Of a DNA stretch of 64,000 nucleotides, positions 35,608 through 43,759 are shown piece by piece (the stretch's first letter is position 1; every line of letters starts with the position of its first letter). The notes under the pieces were generated by a model. That model made no database searches, was not told where the DNA came from, and saw nothing but the letters and a program-made list of their open reading frames with translations. The position numbers were made by a program, and so were the translations under genes. This stretch comes from CAZBAF01 sp964490245 (GTDB lineage Bacteria; Patescibacteriota; Saccharimonadia; Saccharimonadales; JACDBH01), in the NCBI GenBank assembly GCA_964490245.1, contig CAZBAF010000004.1:1-64000 (forward strand), in the 5' to 3' direction.

Positions 35608-35979
35608 ATGATGATTAAAGACTACCATGATGGCTCGGTTGATAGAGAAAATGGCGTGGCGTTGAGCCAAGACGGCGTGACGCGGTTTCGCTATCCGCGT
35701 CTGGCCTATGCGGCCGAGAAAGTCGGCCAATTTACTGCAGACCTATATATAGGGTTTTTGCATCTTCGGCCGAATGTTGCAAAAAGCGTTGGCGTATCAG
35801 AGATAACACCCCGTACAGCGCGGCGTCTTGGTGCGGCTCTGTTGGCGGTTGCGCTGCCGGTTGCTGCTGCCGGCCTGGTGGATAAGGCCCCGGATGCGGC
35901 GGCTGTAGTGACCGATGCCGCCGCTGACAGTCTGGATTGGCTGAACCCCTGGCAGTATTACCAGCCGCCCCGCCCTTAA
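35608..35979 (+). CDS. Hypothetical single-pass membrane protein
   Basis: The 123-residue protein has one hydrophobic helix at about 83-102 (LGAALLAVALPVAAAGLV) and a Trp/Tyr/Pro-rich C-terminus (WLNPWQYYQPPRP). AAAGGG precedes the ATGATG start. It sits 9 bp behind the 35098 gene. No family recognised. Confidence 0.6.
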   Translation: MMIKDYHDGSVDRENGVALSQDGVTRFRYPRLAYAAEKVGQFTADLYIGFLHLRPNVAKSVGVSEITPRTARRLGAALLAVALPVAAAGLVDKAPDAAAVVTDAAADSLDWLNPWQYYQPPRP

Positions 35980-36612
35980 TTACCCGATATCGATTGATTC
36001 GCCAACGCCAAGCCGTTTGTAGGTGCTGCCGGCGCTCTCGGCGGCTTCCCGCAGATGCGCATCGTAAACTTTGCAGCCGATTTCGGACAAAAGGGCGTCA
36101 TGCGTCGGTATGGTCATGTCGGCCTGCGCATTAAAGACAAACGAGTAGGCGTGCGCGATATGCAGCCACGGCGCACTGGACGGCGCCATAATAACCTTAA
36201 CCCGCTTGCCCAGCTGGGCGTACGAGTCGCCCGGATAAGCGACAGCGCCGTTTATACAGACACCAATGTTCTTAATCTGTGGTTTGCCGGGGCGTGCCAG
36301 TTCGTGCAGGTCGCCGTAAAACTGCAGACTGAACGGACCGGCCTGATACGTATGGGCTTTGGCGGGTTCAGTACAATCCGGCAGTTCGCGGACCACCTCT
36401 TGGGCGCCAAACAGCTGCACGTCGGGGTTGTGTTGCCGGATTTTTTCGATATTCGGCGGGCTGAAGTGATCGCTGTGGACGTGGGTGATCACCACGGCTG
36501 CTATGTTGCTCAGATCGTCCGGCAGCTGCGTATATTCGCCCGGATCGACAATAATTTTTTGCCCCTGCTCTTCAACGACAAAGCAGGCATGGCCATACTT
36601 GGTAAGCTTCAT
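35980..36612 (-). CDS. MBL-fold metallo-hydrolase (UlaG-like)
   Basis: The metallo-beta-lactamase signature ITHVHSDHFSP binds the metal pair. The start, KLTKYGHACFVVEEQGQKI, and GDLHELA, YPGDSY and PTHDALL fit the small UlaG/L-ascorbate-lactonase-like subgroup, whose substrates are rarely known. The length, 210 residues, is normal. TAACAT with extended TGC (36624-36619) predicts transcription starting at the ATG. Confidence 0.88.
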   Translation of the reverse strand: MKLTKYGHACFVVEEQGQKIIVDPGEYTQLPDDLSNIAAVVITHVHSDHFSPPNIEKIRQHNPDVQLFGAQEVVRELPDCTEPAKAHTYQAGPFSLQFYGDLHELARPGKPQIKNIGVCINGAVAYPGDSYAQLGKRVKVIMAPSSAPWLHIAHAYSFVFNAQADMTIPTHDALLSEIGCKVYDAHLREAAESAGSTYKRLGVGESIDIG

Positions 36613-36691
36613 AAAACCATGTTAGCACACCTTTTTAAAGACAGGCCTTTTAAGGATCTGGTCTCTGGGCGCCCAGATGCGCTTGTTGAAA

Positions 36692-37441
36692 ACAAAAAGA
36701 CAAAAAGGGTCCGACCCTTTACAGGGGTAAAAAATTGCAGTAACCTGTTGTTATGCCCGCAAAGAATACCGTACGCGCGTTTGAGACAGGGGGATATTAT
36801 CATGTCTACAACAGGGGTGCCGGCAAGCGGATTGTGTTTCATGACGACTACGACAAGGCATATTTTTTAGGCATCATTGCGCGATACCTCGACCCAAAAG
36901 TTCATGATTATGACGGTAATGGAGCGGAATATCCCAAATACGATACAGACATAGAGCTCCTCGCTTATTGCCTAATGGGCAATCACATCCACTTATTGTT
37001 CTACATAAAGCAAAGCCCGAATGCGCTATCCATGTTAGTAAAGTCCATAATGGTCAGTTACACGATGTATTTTAACTTAAAGTACAAGGAATCCGGTACG
37101 CTTTTTCAGGGTAAATATCGTGCGTCACGAATTACTCGTGATGACTACCTTCAGCACATTAGTCGCTACATACACCTAAATCCAAGGAACTATGCGACCT
37201 ACCAGTTTTCGAGCTTTCAGGCGTACACCGGTGGCGCAGTTCCCCGCTGGTTGAATCCTCAAAGACTCCTGGCGCTTTTTAATACAAATGAGTACAAAGC
37301 ATTTGTCGCTGATTACGAGGGGCATAAAGAGGCTCTTGAGTCGATACGCTCTGAGTTAGCCGACAGATAAGCCCCGCTAGGTGTTAACAGATGAGTGCAG
37401 AGATATACCTCTGTAAAGGGTCAGACCCTTTTGTCCTTTTT
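36692..37441 (+). mobile_element. RAYT transposase element bounded by REP-like inverted repeats
   Basis: The left end (36692-36729) reads A-rich, then AAAGGGTCCGACCCTTT, then ACAGGGGTA. The right end (37406-37441) is the inverted counterpart: TACCTCTGT, AAAGGGTCAGACCCTTTT and a T-rich run. Each end is itself a palindrome. A solo copy lies at 6971-7012. No target duplication is evident. Confidence 0.75.
36753..37370 (+). CDS. REP-associated tyrosine transposase (IS200-like, RAYT)
   Basis: A Y1-type HUH transposase of 205 residues. The N-terminus GGYYHVYNRGAGKR is family-typical, and the HUH metal-binding motif is GNHIHLL. GTLFQGKYRA precedes the candidate catalytic Tyr in DDYLQHISRYIHLNP. These enzymes cut single-stranded DNA at REP hairpins. 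The gene is intact and enclosed by REP-like palindromes. Confidence 0.92.
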   Translation: MPAKNTVRAFETGGYYHVYNRGAGKRIVFHDDYDKAYFLGIIARYLDPKVHDYDGNGAEYPKYDTDIELLAYCLMGNHIHLLFYIKQSPNALSMLVKSIMVSYTMYFNLKYKESGTLFQGKYRASRITRDDYLQHISRYIHLNPRNYATYQFSSFQAYTGGAVPRWLNPQRLLALFNTNEYKAFVADYEGHKEALESIRSELADR

Positions 37442-37529
37442 ACTTTGAGTTGGGGTCGGGCTTTTTGAGCTGGGGGCGGAACGTTTGGTTGGGTTTGTCG
37501 CTGTGTTGGCCGGTATTTAGTGTTAGCGG

Positions 37530-37651
37530 CTATTTAAGGTAGCGGGCGGCGTCGCGCTCTTGGTCACGCTTCTTCAAAGCCTGACGTTTATAAAGCTTCG
37601 CGCCGTAAAATCTCTCTATTTTAAATGATCTGATTTTGTCGGGCTCGGCAT
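37530..37651 (-). CDS. Possible small basic protein read through a -1 frameshift, behind smpB
   Basis: AAGGAG stands 7 nt before an ATG at 37651, 23 bp after the smpB stop. The zero frame ends after 11 codons (MPSPTKSDHLK, then TAG). The last codons form T TTA AAA, a classic -1 slippery heptamer, directly before the stop. A -1 shift there opens a frame of 40 codons in total, ending KKRDQERDAARYLK. That tail resembles SmpB C-termini, including the true smpB ending nearby. So this is either a frameshifted small gene or a decayed duplicate of the smpB tail. Confidence 0.4.
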
Positions 37652-37674
37652 ATAATTCTCCTTTATCAGTCGAA

Positions 37675-38145
37675 TTATCTAACTTGCCGTTTTATTAATG
37701 ATCGAGCGTTTCTTTCCTCTTCTCGTTTTTTTATGCTCTGACGTTTATCGAACTGTTTCTTGCCGCGGCCGATGGCTATTTCTATCTTAATAAACCGGCC
37801 TTTGGTCAGGAACTTCACAGACACAATGGTATTGCCCTGCTTCTTGGCCTCGATCAGCTGGTCGAGTTCGCGCTTTTTTAGCAGCAGCTTGCGGTTGCGG
37901 CTCTGCATCTCGTTGGGCAGCTGGGCGGCATTGGTCTTGAGCGGCGTAATAAGGGCGTTATACAGCCAGGCCTCGCCGTCTTTTATCTGCACAAAGGCAC
38001 CCTGCAGACTGCCGTGATTTTCACGCAAGGACCGCGTCTCTGCCCCGGTTAAGGCAATACCGGCAATATACGAGTCTTTCAGCTCGTAATCATACGTCGC
38101 CCGCTTATTGCGGATAATACCGGTTGGCTGCTTTTTCTTTGCCAT
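37675..38145 (-). CDS. smpB: SsrA-binding protein SmpB
   Basis: SmpB delivers tmRNA to stalled ribosomes. Motifs are RNKRATYDYELKDSYIAGIALTG (start of the domain), ETRSLRENHGSLQGAFVQI, NRKLLLKKREL and a basic C-terminal tail (KKQFDKRQSIKKREEER). The length, 156 residues, is typical. The tmRNA gene itself is not in this window. Confidence 0.95.
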   Translation of the reverse strand: MAKKKQPTGIIRNKRATYDYELKDSYIAGIALTGAETRSLRENHGSLQGAFVQIKDGEAWLYNALITPLKTNAAQLPNEMQSRNRKLLLKKRELDQLIEAKKQGNTIVSVKFLTKGRFIKIEIAIGRGKKQFDKRQSIKKREEERNARSLIKRQVR

Positions 38146-38213
38146 AATTACTCTATTGTAGCTATAATCTGTTAATTCTTACAGTAACAGATGAAAATTT
38201 TACCATAAGAATA

Positions 38214-38242
38214 TTGACAAATCAAACAATGTGTGCTAAAAT
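38214..38242 (+). promoter_or_regulatory. Orphan consensus promoter facing the 3' end of an opposing gene
   Basis: TTGACA (38214-38219), a 17-bp spacer ending in GTGTGC, and TAAAAT (38237-38242). The next plus-strand gene is more than 1.2 kb away, so transcription from about 38249 would run antisense into the glycoside hydrolase gene. A CTAAATTTAG palindrome followed by TTTTT (38263-38278) might stop it almost at once. Confidence 0.65.
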
Positions 38243-38269
38243 GATACAGTCTTGCCGAGTAGCCTAAAT

Positions 38270-39439
38270 TTAGTTTTTGGTTAAACTCTGGTTTTCGGCG
38301 TCTATCCGGCGCAACTCTTCTTTGGCGGTGTCCCAAAGGGCCGGGTCGTTGTGTTTGGTCTTGCGCCAGTACCACCACTCTACGCCCCATAGATCCATGG
38401 TGCGCATGCCGGTGGCTTCGCCATAACGGATGCGGTCTTTGAGCCTTTTTGGATCGAGAGACTTGTATTGCTCGTCGAGCGGAGTTTCTTTGGTGCCGCC
38501 AAAGGTGTCGGGTGTCCAAGCTTCGGTTTGTAGCTCGTGCATAAAGACATCGCGGCCCCGCGTGATCTCTGTCCAGCCGGCACGGAAGGCGTAATACCAA
38601 GCCGGGATGGGATATTCAAAATAACGGTGGGTGATATTCTTATCCCAAACGCGCTTATAGACTGATATGGCCCATATGTCGGGCGTGGGATCGCCGATGG
38701 GAGTGCCGATAGCGTTATTGCTCATGCTGACAACCACAGGAGTCGCCGGGTCAAGCTTTTTCACCAGATTGTATTCGCTGATCAGCCGGTCGCGGTTAAA
38801 GTCATAACAGATACCAAAGGCTTTTAAAAAGAACTCGTTCTCCAGCTGGTAACTATGCAGGGCCGGACTGTCTTTATAGCGCTCTACAACCGCGGCAATA
38901 AAATCCTCAAGCGGTTGATACCAGCCGTGTCCGGGTATCTCTTGTGCCCAGGACGGCATGTGGCATTCGGGCCAGCGTGGCTGACGTAAGCCCAATGCCA
39001 AGCTGACCTGAACATCGTTTTCTTCGGCCATCTTAAACTGCCAGTCCAGCTCGTCAAAGTTGTAAAGCCCGCGGTCTTTCTCTATGTCGCTCCAGTAGCT
39101 GACGAGACGCAGGCGCTTAACCCCTAAGTCGCTTATCATGGCATCCAGGGTTTCTTTAGGGTCGAGATCATAATAGCGTGCATAATTTGGAATAAAAGTA
39201 GCCCCTACGGCCAGTGGTGTGTCTTTGTGTTTGTTGATGTACCACTGGGCCAGGCCGTACATACCGCCAACAGCGAGAATGACAAATACGACAAGTCCGA
39301 TCAAAAGCCGCTTCCAGAACTTGGTGCGAACGCCCCAGTACGAGAACCGGTACCAGAACACCTGCCAGAAGCCAGCGTGTTTAGGCGGCGGCTTCAGGGT
39401 GGTTTTAACTGATTTCTCAGGCTTTTCTTGTTTTGGCAT
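38270..39439 (-). CDS. Membrane-anchored glycoside hydrolase-like TIM-barrel protein
   Basis: A basic cytoplasmic N-terminus and one membrane helix (about residues 43-67) precede a (beta/alpha)8 domain. The acid/base Glu is probably in YQLENEFF and the nucleophile Glu in FMHELQTEAW, as in clan GH-A enzymes (GH5/GH39/GH42-like). It would act outside the cell on an unknown glycan. TATAAA lies 8 bp before the ATG. The exact GH family cannot be told by eye. Confidence 0.75.
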   Translation of the reverse strand: MPKQEKPEKSVKTTLKPPPKHAGFWQVFWYRFSYWGVRTKFWKRLLIGLVVFVILAVGGMYGLAQWYINKHKDTPLAVGATFIPNYARYYDLDPKETLDAMISDLGVKRLRLVSYWSDIEKDRGLYNFDELDWQFKMAEENDVQVSLALGLRQPRWPECHMPSWAQEIPGHGWYQPLEDFIAAVVERYKDSPALHSYQLENEFFLKAFGICYDFNRDRLISEYNLVKKLDPATPVVVSMSNNAIGTPIGDPTPDIWAISVYKRVWDKNITHRYFEYPIPAWYYAFRAGWTEITRGRDVFMHELQTEAWTPDTFGGTKETPLDEQYKSLDPKRLKDRIRYGEATGMRTMDLWGVEWWYWRKTKHNDPALWDTAKEELRRIDAENQSLTKN

Positions 39440-39459
39440 GATAGACTTTTATAGAATCA

Positions 39460-40281
39460 ATGAAATCGCTAACGCTTAGTATAGTTATACCAGTTCATAA
39501 CGAAGAAGACCATATACAGAATTGCCTGGATGCAATTGCCGACCAGACTGTGCTGCCTGATGAAGTGATTGTGGTTGACAATAATTGCACTGACCGTACG
39601 GCAGAAATTGCGCGGCAGTATCCGTTTGTGCGCGTAGTGAAGGAAAAAAAGCAAGGCATTGCCTATGGGCGTAATGCCGGTTTTGATGCGGCCAAAGGTA
39701 AGCTGATTGGCCGGATCGACGCCGATACAATTCTGGCAGAAAATTGGGTTGAGCAGGTTGTGGAGATTTACAGGGACAGGCAGGATTTTGCCCTAACAGG
39801 CGGCGGGTATTTTTATAATGTCCCCTTGCCGCGCCTTAACGGTTGGGTGCTGGGCCAGTTGGCGTACCGTATGAACCGTTTTATTATGGGGCACTACATT
39901 TTGTGGGGGTCTAATATGGTTTTGCCGGCAGCGGCCTGGAAAGAAGTGCGCTCAGAAGTGTGTACGCATCGGCTGGACATACACGAAGATCTTGATCTTG
40001 CCATTCACTTACACCGGACGGGCATGTCTATTGTCTACCTTGAAGGCTTGCAAGTCGGGGTTGAGATGAAGCGGGTCTACAATACGGAAGGAAGCGTACA
40101 TAAGGCGCGTATGGCCATGTGGCCAAATACGCTGTACGCGCATGGGCTTAAACGGGCATGGTTGGGCAGCGTTGGCGCGTGGGTCTTATACCAGGGGCGG
40201 TTTGCGGTTCGTGTCGGAAATATGGTGGCTGCGCTTTACCGGCGCGGTCGCGAACATCTTTCGGAGGAATGGCAGGCTTAG
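39460..40281 (+). CDS. Family 2 glycosyltransferase
   Basis: The GT-A fold begins at the N-terminus: SIVIPVHNEEDHIQNCLDAI, DEVIVVDNNCTDRTAEIA, GRIDADTI for the DxD-type motif, and DIHEDLDLAIHLHRTG. A C-terminal amphipathic region follows. It transfers a sugar to an unknown acceptor at the membrane face. It is divergent from the glycoside hydrolase gene with only 20 bp between starts, so both promoters overlap. Confidence 0.9.
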   Translation: MKSLTLSIVIPVHNEEDHIQNCLDAIADQTVLPDEVIVVDNNCTDRTAEIARQYPFVRVVKEKKQGIAYGRNAGFDAAKGKLIGRIDADTILAENWVEQVVEIYRDRQDFALTGGGYFYNVPLPRLNGWVLGQLAYRMNRFIMGHYILWGSNMVLPAAAWKEVRSEVCTHRLDIHEDLDLAIHLHRTGMSIVYLEGLQVGVEMKRVYNTEGSVHKARMAMWPNTLYAHGLKRAWLGSVGAWVLYQGRFAVRVGNMVAALYRRGREHLSEEWQA

Positions 40282-40862
40282 GCCGGGTTGGTGGTCTTTT
40301 TGTCGCCGTCCTGCTTGATGTCGCAGGCACTCCACAGCCCTAAATTCTGTTCCCTGGCCTGGCGTTCGAGTTCGCGAAATTCCTCCATTTTGCTGAATGG
40401 GAACAACACGTATGCAAAACCATAGCCCTGGCGGATAATCTCGGCATTGACCAGCCGGCCGTCGGGTAAATACACATAACGCAGCAGGCGGTTATAGCGG
40501 TCGCGGTTGGTGTTCTGCGGGTCGGCCTCCAGCCTGACGGCGCTGGTGCCAACCAGGCTTTTGGTGAATTCGCTGGCCGCCTTGCCAAAACACTGCACGC
40601 TGGTGCGCGGGTCCTGAGTCTCTGGGGTGTCGACACCGATAAACCGTATGCGCTCGGTGGTGCCGTTCATATCCACCGTAATGGTGTCGCCGTCTTCAAA
40701 GCTTGTGACTGCGTACAGGCCAGGCTGCGATTGCTGGACACTATTGCCGGCCTGCTCCACCCAGCCCATTCGCTGCGCCAGCAGCAGAACGCCGGCCAGC
40801 ACAAACGGCATCATCAGCCGGACAAGCTTTTTGCGCGTACGTTTGGATTGCCAAAATTTCAT
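40278..40862 (-). CDS. Membrane-anchored or secreted thermonuclease (SNase) family protein
   Basis: An N-terminal membrane segment (residues 12-30) precedes a staphylococcal-nuclease OB fold: EDGDTITVDMNG, RIRFIGVDTPET, catalytic Arg and Glu positions in the RLEADPQNTNRDRYNRLLRYVY region, and LGLWS near the end. It could degrade extracellular nucleic acid to supply nucleotides, which would suit a host-dependent bacterium. TATAAT (40876-40871) lies 8 bp before the ATG; the same AT block serves the divergent gene at 40882. Confidence 0.88.
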   Translation of the reverse strand: MKFWQSKRTRKKLVRLMMPFVLAGVLLLAQRMGWVEQAGNSVQQSQPGLYAVTSFEDGDTITVDMNGTTERIRFIGVDTPETQDPRTSVQCFGKAASEFTKSLVGTSAVRLEADPQNTNRDRYNRLLRYVYLPDGRLVNAEIIRQGYGFAYVLFPFSKMEEFRELERQAREQNLGLWSACDIKQDGDKKTTNPA

Positions 40863-40869
40863 CTATCCG

Positions 40870-40876
40870 TATTATA
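40870..40876. promoter_or_regulatory. Shared bidirectional -10 element
   Basis: TATTATA reads as TATTAT on the plus strand and TATAAT on the minus strand. The start codons at 40882 (+) and 40862 (-) lie 7 and 8 bp from the respective hexamer ends. One AT block thus appears to drive two leaderless transcripts. Confidence 0.6.
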
Positions 40877-40881
40877 AGCAC

Positions 40882-41118
40882 ATGAGTTGGCCCGATGGTA
40901 TCCCTGCCCCTGATTTGATTTGGCCTGAAGCCACCCGTCCGGATCCGGCCAGTATGCACGAACTTGCCATGAGTATGCGTGATCTGCCCGAATATCGTCA
41001 GTTTGCCGACTGGCTGCCCTTTCCGCCCTCGACCATCCCCAGCCGGCAAAAATGCGTTTTGTTTTTACTGTATCTGCATTTGCGGGCGGGGATAGAGCTG
41101 ACGTTTGAGCATTTTTAG
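40882..41118 (+). CDS. Small hypothetical protein
   Basis: The 78-residue protein begins MSWPDGIPAPDLIWPEA and has a Pro/Trp-rich first half and a hydrophobic, Leu-rich C-terminus. A longer frame extends upstream into the nuclease gene, but the -10 element at 40870-40875 ends 6 bp before this ATG, supporting the short form. No family recognised. Confidence 0.6.
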   Translation: MSWPDGIPAPDLIWPEATRPDPASMHELAMSMRDLPEYRQFADWLPFPPSTIPSRQKCVLFLLYLHLRAGIELTFEHF

Positions 41119-41130
41119 ATACAGGCACTC

Positions 41131-42141
41131 TTATGACTGGGTGCCGGTTTTTGCCCGTGGCTGCTTAAACATAAACGAACCGATAATGCCGCCGCACAAC
41201 AGCCCGCCGATAATCAGCAGACTAAGATTGGTCGGAATGTGTATATTGAACCAGGCGATGCCAAAGATCTCGCGTGGTGCAATCACCAGTTTGAGCCCGA
41301 CAAACAGCAGCAACAACGCCAGGGCGTAGCTTAGCATCCAGAATCGTTCTTTAATGTGGTCAAAGACAAAGTACAGCGCGCGCATGCCTAAAATAGCCGC
41401 CGCGTTGCTGGCAACGATAAGGAACGGTTCGTGCGATACGGCCAGTGCGGCCGGTACGCTGTCTACGGCAAAGATGACGTCAGTAAACTCAACAACCAGC
41501 AGTGCCATGAACAGCATGGTGGCGACCCGTTTGCCGTTTTTGCGAGTGAACAGCTTGTGCCCGTCAAAACTGTGGGTCATAGGGATAATGGCTTTCGCGA
41601 CCCTGAAAAAGCGGCTGTTATGCGGGTCGTATACGTGATCTTTTTTGGTTCTAAGCAATCTTATGCCGCTCCACAGCAGGATACCGCCGAACAGGATAAG
41701 TATTGGCTCGAACCGCTTGATTAAGGCAATACCGGCAAAGACAAATATGGTACGCAGTACGATTGCGCCAATGACACCCCAGAACAAAATACGGTGCTGG
41801 TACTTTTTGGGAATGCGAAAATACGCCAGAATAATCGACCAGGTAAAGACATTGTCGATGGACAGGGATTTTTCGACCAGGTAGGCGCTGAAGTACTGGC
41901 TGGCCGCCTCGCCGCCAAATGCGTTGAGGATGACGATACCCAGTCCGGCACCGAGCAACACCCACGCAACGCTTTGCCAAATGGCTTCACGAATCCCGAC
42001 AGGCTTGTCCTTGCGGTGCAGTACCAAAATGTCGACCAGAATAAGCAGCAAGAACCAGCCGCCCAAAAGTGCCCAGTGCCACCACTGGATATGGAGATTA
42101 AGAGCCAGTGTATTAACCGCAGCTTCAGCAAACAAATGCAT
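41131..42141 (-). CDS. TerC/Alx family membrane protein
   Basis: About nine membrane helices with the TerC hallmarks: VEKSLSIDNVFTW early, and VVEFTDVIFAVDSVPAALA later. The acidic residues in helices suggest metal-ion transport; Alx and TerC relatives export manganese and support metallation of exported proteins. Its 336 residues are normal. I used the ATG at 42141; a TTG just before is also possible. Confidence 0.92.
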   Translation of the reverse strand: MHLFAEAAVNTLALNLHIQWWHWALLGGWFLLLILVDILVLHRKDKPVGIREAIWQSVAWVLLGAGLGIVILNAFGGEAASQYFSAYLVEKSLSIDNVFTWSIILAYFRIPKKYQHRILFWGVIGAIVLRTIFVFAGIALIKRFEPILILFGGILLWSGIRLLRTKKDHVYDPHNSRFFRVAKAIIPMTHSFDGHKLFTRKNGKRVATMLFMALLVVEFTDVIFAVDSVPAALAVSHEPFLIVASNAAAILGMRALYFVFDHIKERFWMLSYALALLLLFVGLKLVIAPREIFGIAWFNIHIPTNLSLLIIGGLLCGGIIGSFMFKQPRAKTGTQS

Positions 42142-42189
42142 CAATAAAAAATAGTTTACGGTTTTTTATGGCAGAATGCGAGAGGGATA

Positions 42190-42657
42190 TGGGGGAGGAG
42201 TGGTTAGTGGTTAGTGTCTAGTGATTAGTTATTAGTGTTTAGTGATTAGAAGCCAGAAGTGCGAAGTGAGCTAAGAGTAGATGGTAGTTAGTAGATAGTA
42301 GTTGGAATAGGCGACGTTAGCCGCCTATTAAAACAGCGCCCTTTAGGGCTTCGGCCTGTTCTGGCCATGCCCGCCTGCCCTGATTCGGGTGGTGTAATAA
42401 AACACAATAGAGAGCAAGGCGTCAGCCCCAATACTCAAATATGAAACTATTGGGGCCGACTGAAAGGAGTCCGCCTTACGTATTGTATTTTTGAACAACA
42501 AGCCGAGTCACGGCAGGCGGGCCGGCCGAGCTTCTTTGTATTCTTTTCTGTCGACACAGAAAAGAATGTCGGTCAAAAGCCCTGTAAGGGCTTTACCGAA
42601 ATTGTTTTAATAGAAAAGATAGACTTAAGACCCCGCAGGGGTTCATCGAAATAAGTC
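42190..42657. repeat. Modular intergenic repeat, copy 5, type II core hairpin
   Basis: This follows the end of cobO. The flanks match copies 1, 4 and 6, while the core differs. CCTGCCCTGATTCGG (42374-42388) pairs with 42503-42517. Nested inside are ACAATA/TATTGT (42404/42481), AAGGCG/CGCCTT (42416/42472) and GCCCCAATA/TATTGGGGC (42425/42448). The block CGACTGAAAGGAGTC (42457-42471) lies between stems. After the core, TTCTTTTCTGTCGACACAGAAAAGAA forms a perfect hairpin (about 42541-42566). Confidence 0.8.
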
Positions 42658-43227
42658 TTAAAAATCAATCCCCTTATTAGCAAGAAACTTATCATCAAAG
42701 TGGTGTTTCATTTTGGTCATGTGGGTAGCGATGTCGACAATATCCAGTAGGTCTTCCGGGAAGTTGCGGCCGGTCAGACACAGGCTGGTCTTGCCTGCCC
42801 GCTTTTCTATCAGTTCTTTAAGTTGGTCTTTGGTGAGCAGGCCGTCATTGACGGCGTTGTTGATTTCATCGCATATGACCAGATCGTAGTTTCCGCCGGC
42901 TGCTGCCTGCAGGGCGGCATTGAACGTATCGGCGGCGGCCTGTTTGTGCTCTTGTTCGGTTACGTCTTTTTCGCTCAAAGCGCCGGCGTTATAGAACCCC
43001 TTGCCGCCCTTATGAAACAGCAGCTTATCGCCGTACAGCGGCTGGATGCTTTCGATAAAATCATGCTCGCTCACCTGCCAGGATTTGACGAACTGAATAA
43101 ACGCCACCTGCCAGCCGGCACCGAGTGCGCGCGCCAGCAGGCCAACAGCGGCAGACGTCTTGCCCTTGCCCTCGCCGGTGTAGACGACTACAACCGAATC
43201 TTTGGTCTGATAATCCTCAAATGCCAT
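42658..43227 (-). CDS. cobO: Corrinoid (cob(I)yrinic acid a,c-diamide) adenosyltransferase
   Basis: CobO/CobA/BtuR-family ATP:corrinoid adenosyltransferase, which makes the adenosyl form of B12. The P-loop is YTGEGKGKTSAAVGLL; VICDEINNAVNDGLL and LTGRNFPEDLLD are family motifs. Its 189 residues are normal. No corrinoid biosynthesis gene is nearby, so it would serve salvage. TATACT with extended TGC (43245-43240) gives a leader of about 6 nt. Confidence 0.93.
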   Translation of the reverse strand: MAFEDYQTKDSVVVVYTGEGKGKTSAAVGLLARALGAGWQVAFIQFVKSWQVSEHDFIESIQPLYGDKLLFHKGGKGFYNAGALSEKDVTEQEHKQAAADTFNAALQAAAGGNYDLVICDEINNAVNDGLLTKDQLKELIEKRAGKTSLCLTGRNFPEDLLDIVDIATHMTKMKHHFDDKFLANKGIDF

Positions 43228-43250
43228 TTTCTAAGAGCAAGTATAGCAGC

Positions 43251-43685
43251 TCAGGCGGCCGAATTGTCCTCGCGGGCGGCACTGTGGATCATAAAAGCCA
43301 GTATGGTTCGGCGGGCGCGGATAAGCTGCGAGAACTTTTCGTCAGACGAATAGCGCTGCCGTTCGGCAAGCAGTCTGGTCATAAGTTCGTCCTCGTAGAT
43401 TGTGTCTTCTACCGCATCGTCGTAGACAGCGGTGTTATTGCGGGCAAGCCCGATCAGTTCTTTCTCATCGTCGTTAGTGGTGGCTGCGAATGGACGCTCG
43501 ATGAGCGAGGCCAGAGACAGCGCCCCCAGTTCTCTTTGATGGCGGTCGGTGCCGTGTACCCACTCGGTACTAAAAAGCCCCAGCAACTGCTCGGCTGCTA
43601 TCTCGGTATGTTCGGCCAATCGGGCAAGCCACTCTGCCCGCTTGTCGGGATCCGGTGTGTAGCTGCTGTGTGCACTGCCGCGCAT
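43251..43685 (-). CDS. Hypothetical protein
   Basis: A 144-residue soluble, mostly helical, acidic protein with no family I recognise. It lies 23 bp upstream of cobO on the same strand, beyond the cobO promoter. Confidence 0.6.
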   Translation of the reverse strand: MRGSAHSSYTPDPDKRAEWLARLAEHTEIAAEQLLGLFSTEWVHGTDRHQRELGALSLASLIERPFAATTNDDEKELIGLARNNTAVYDDAVEDTIYEDELMTRLLAERQRYSSDEKFSQLIRARRTILAFMIHSAAREDNSAA

Positions 43686-43759
43686 AGTTCTAATCTAATA
43701 CAAAACAATACTTATCAGCTGTGATAATTATCACCGTACCCCTGTGATGCAGATGTCTT

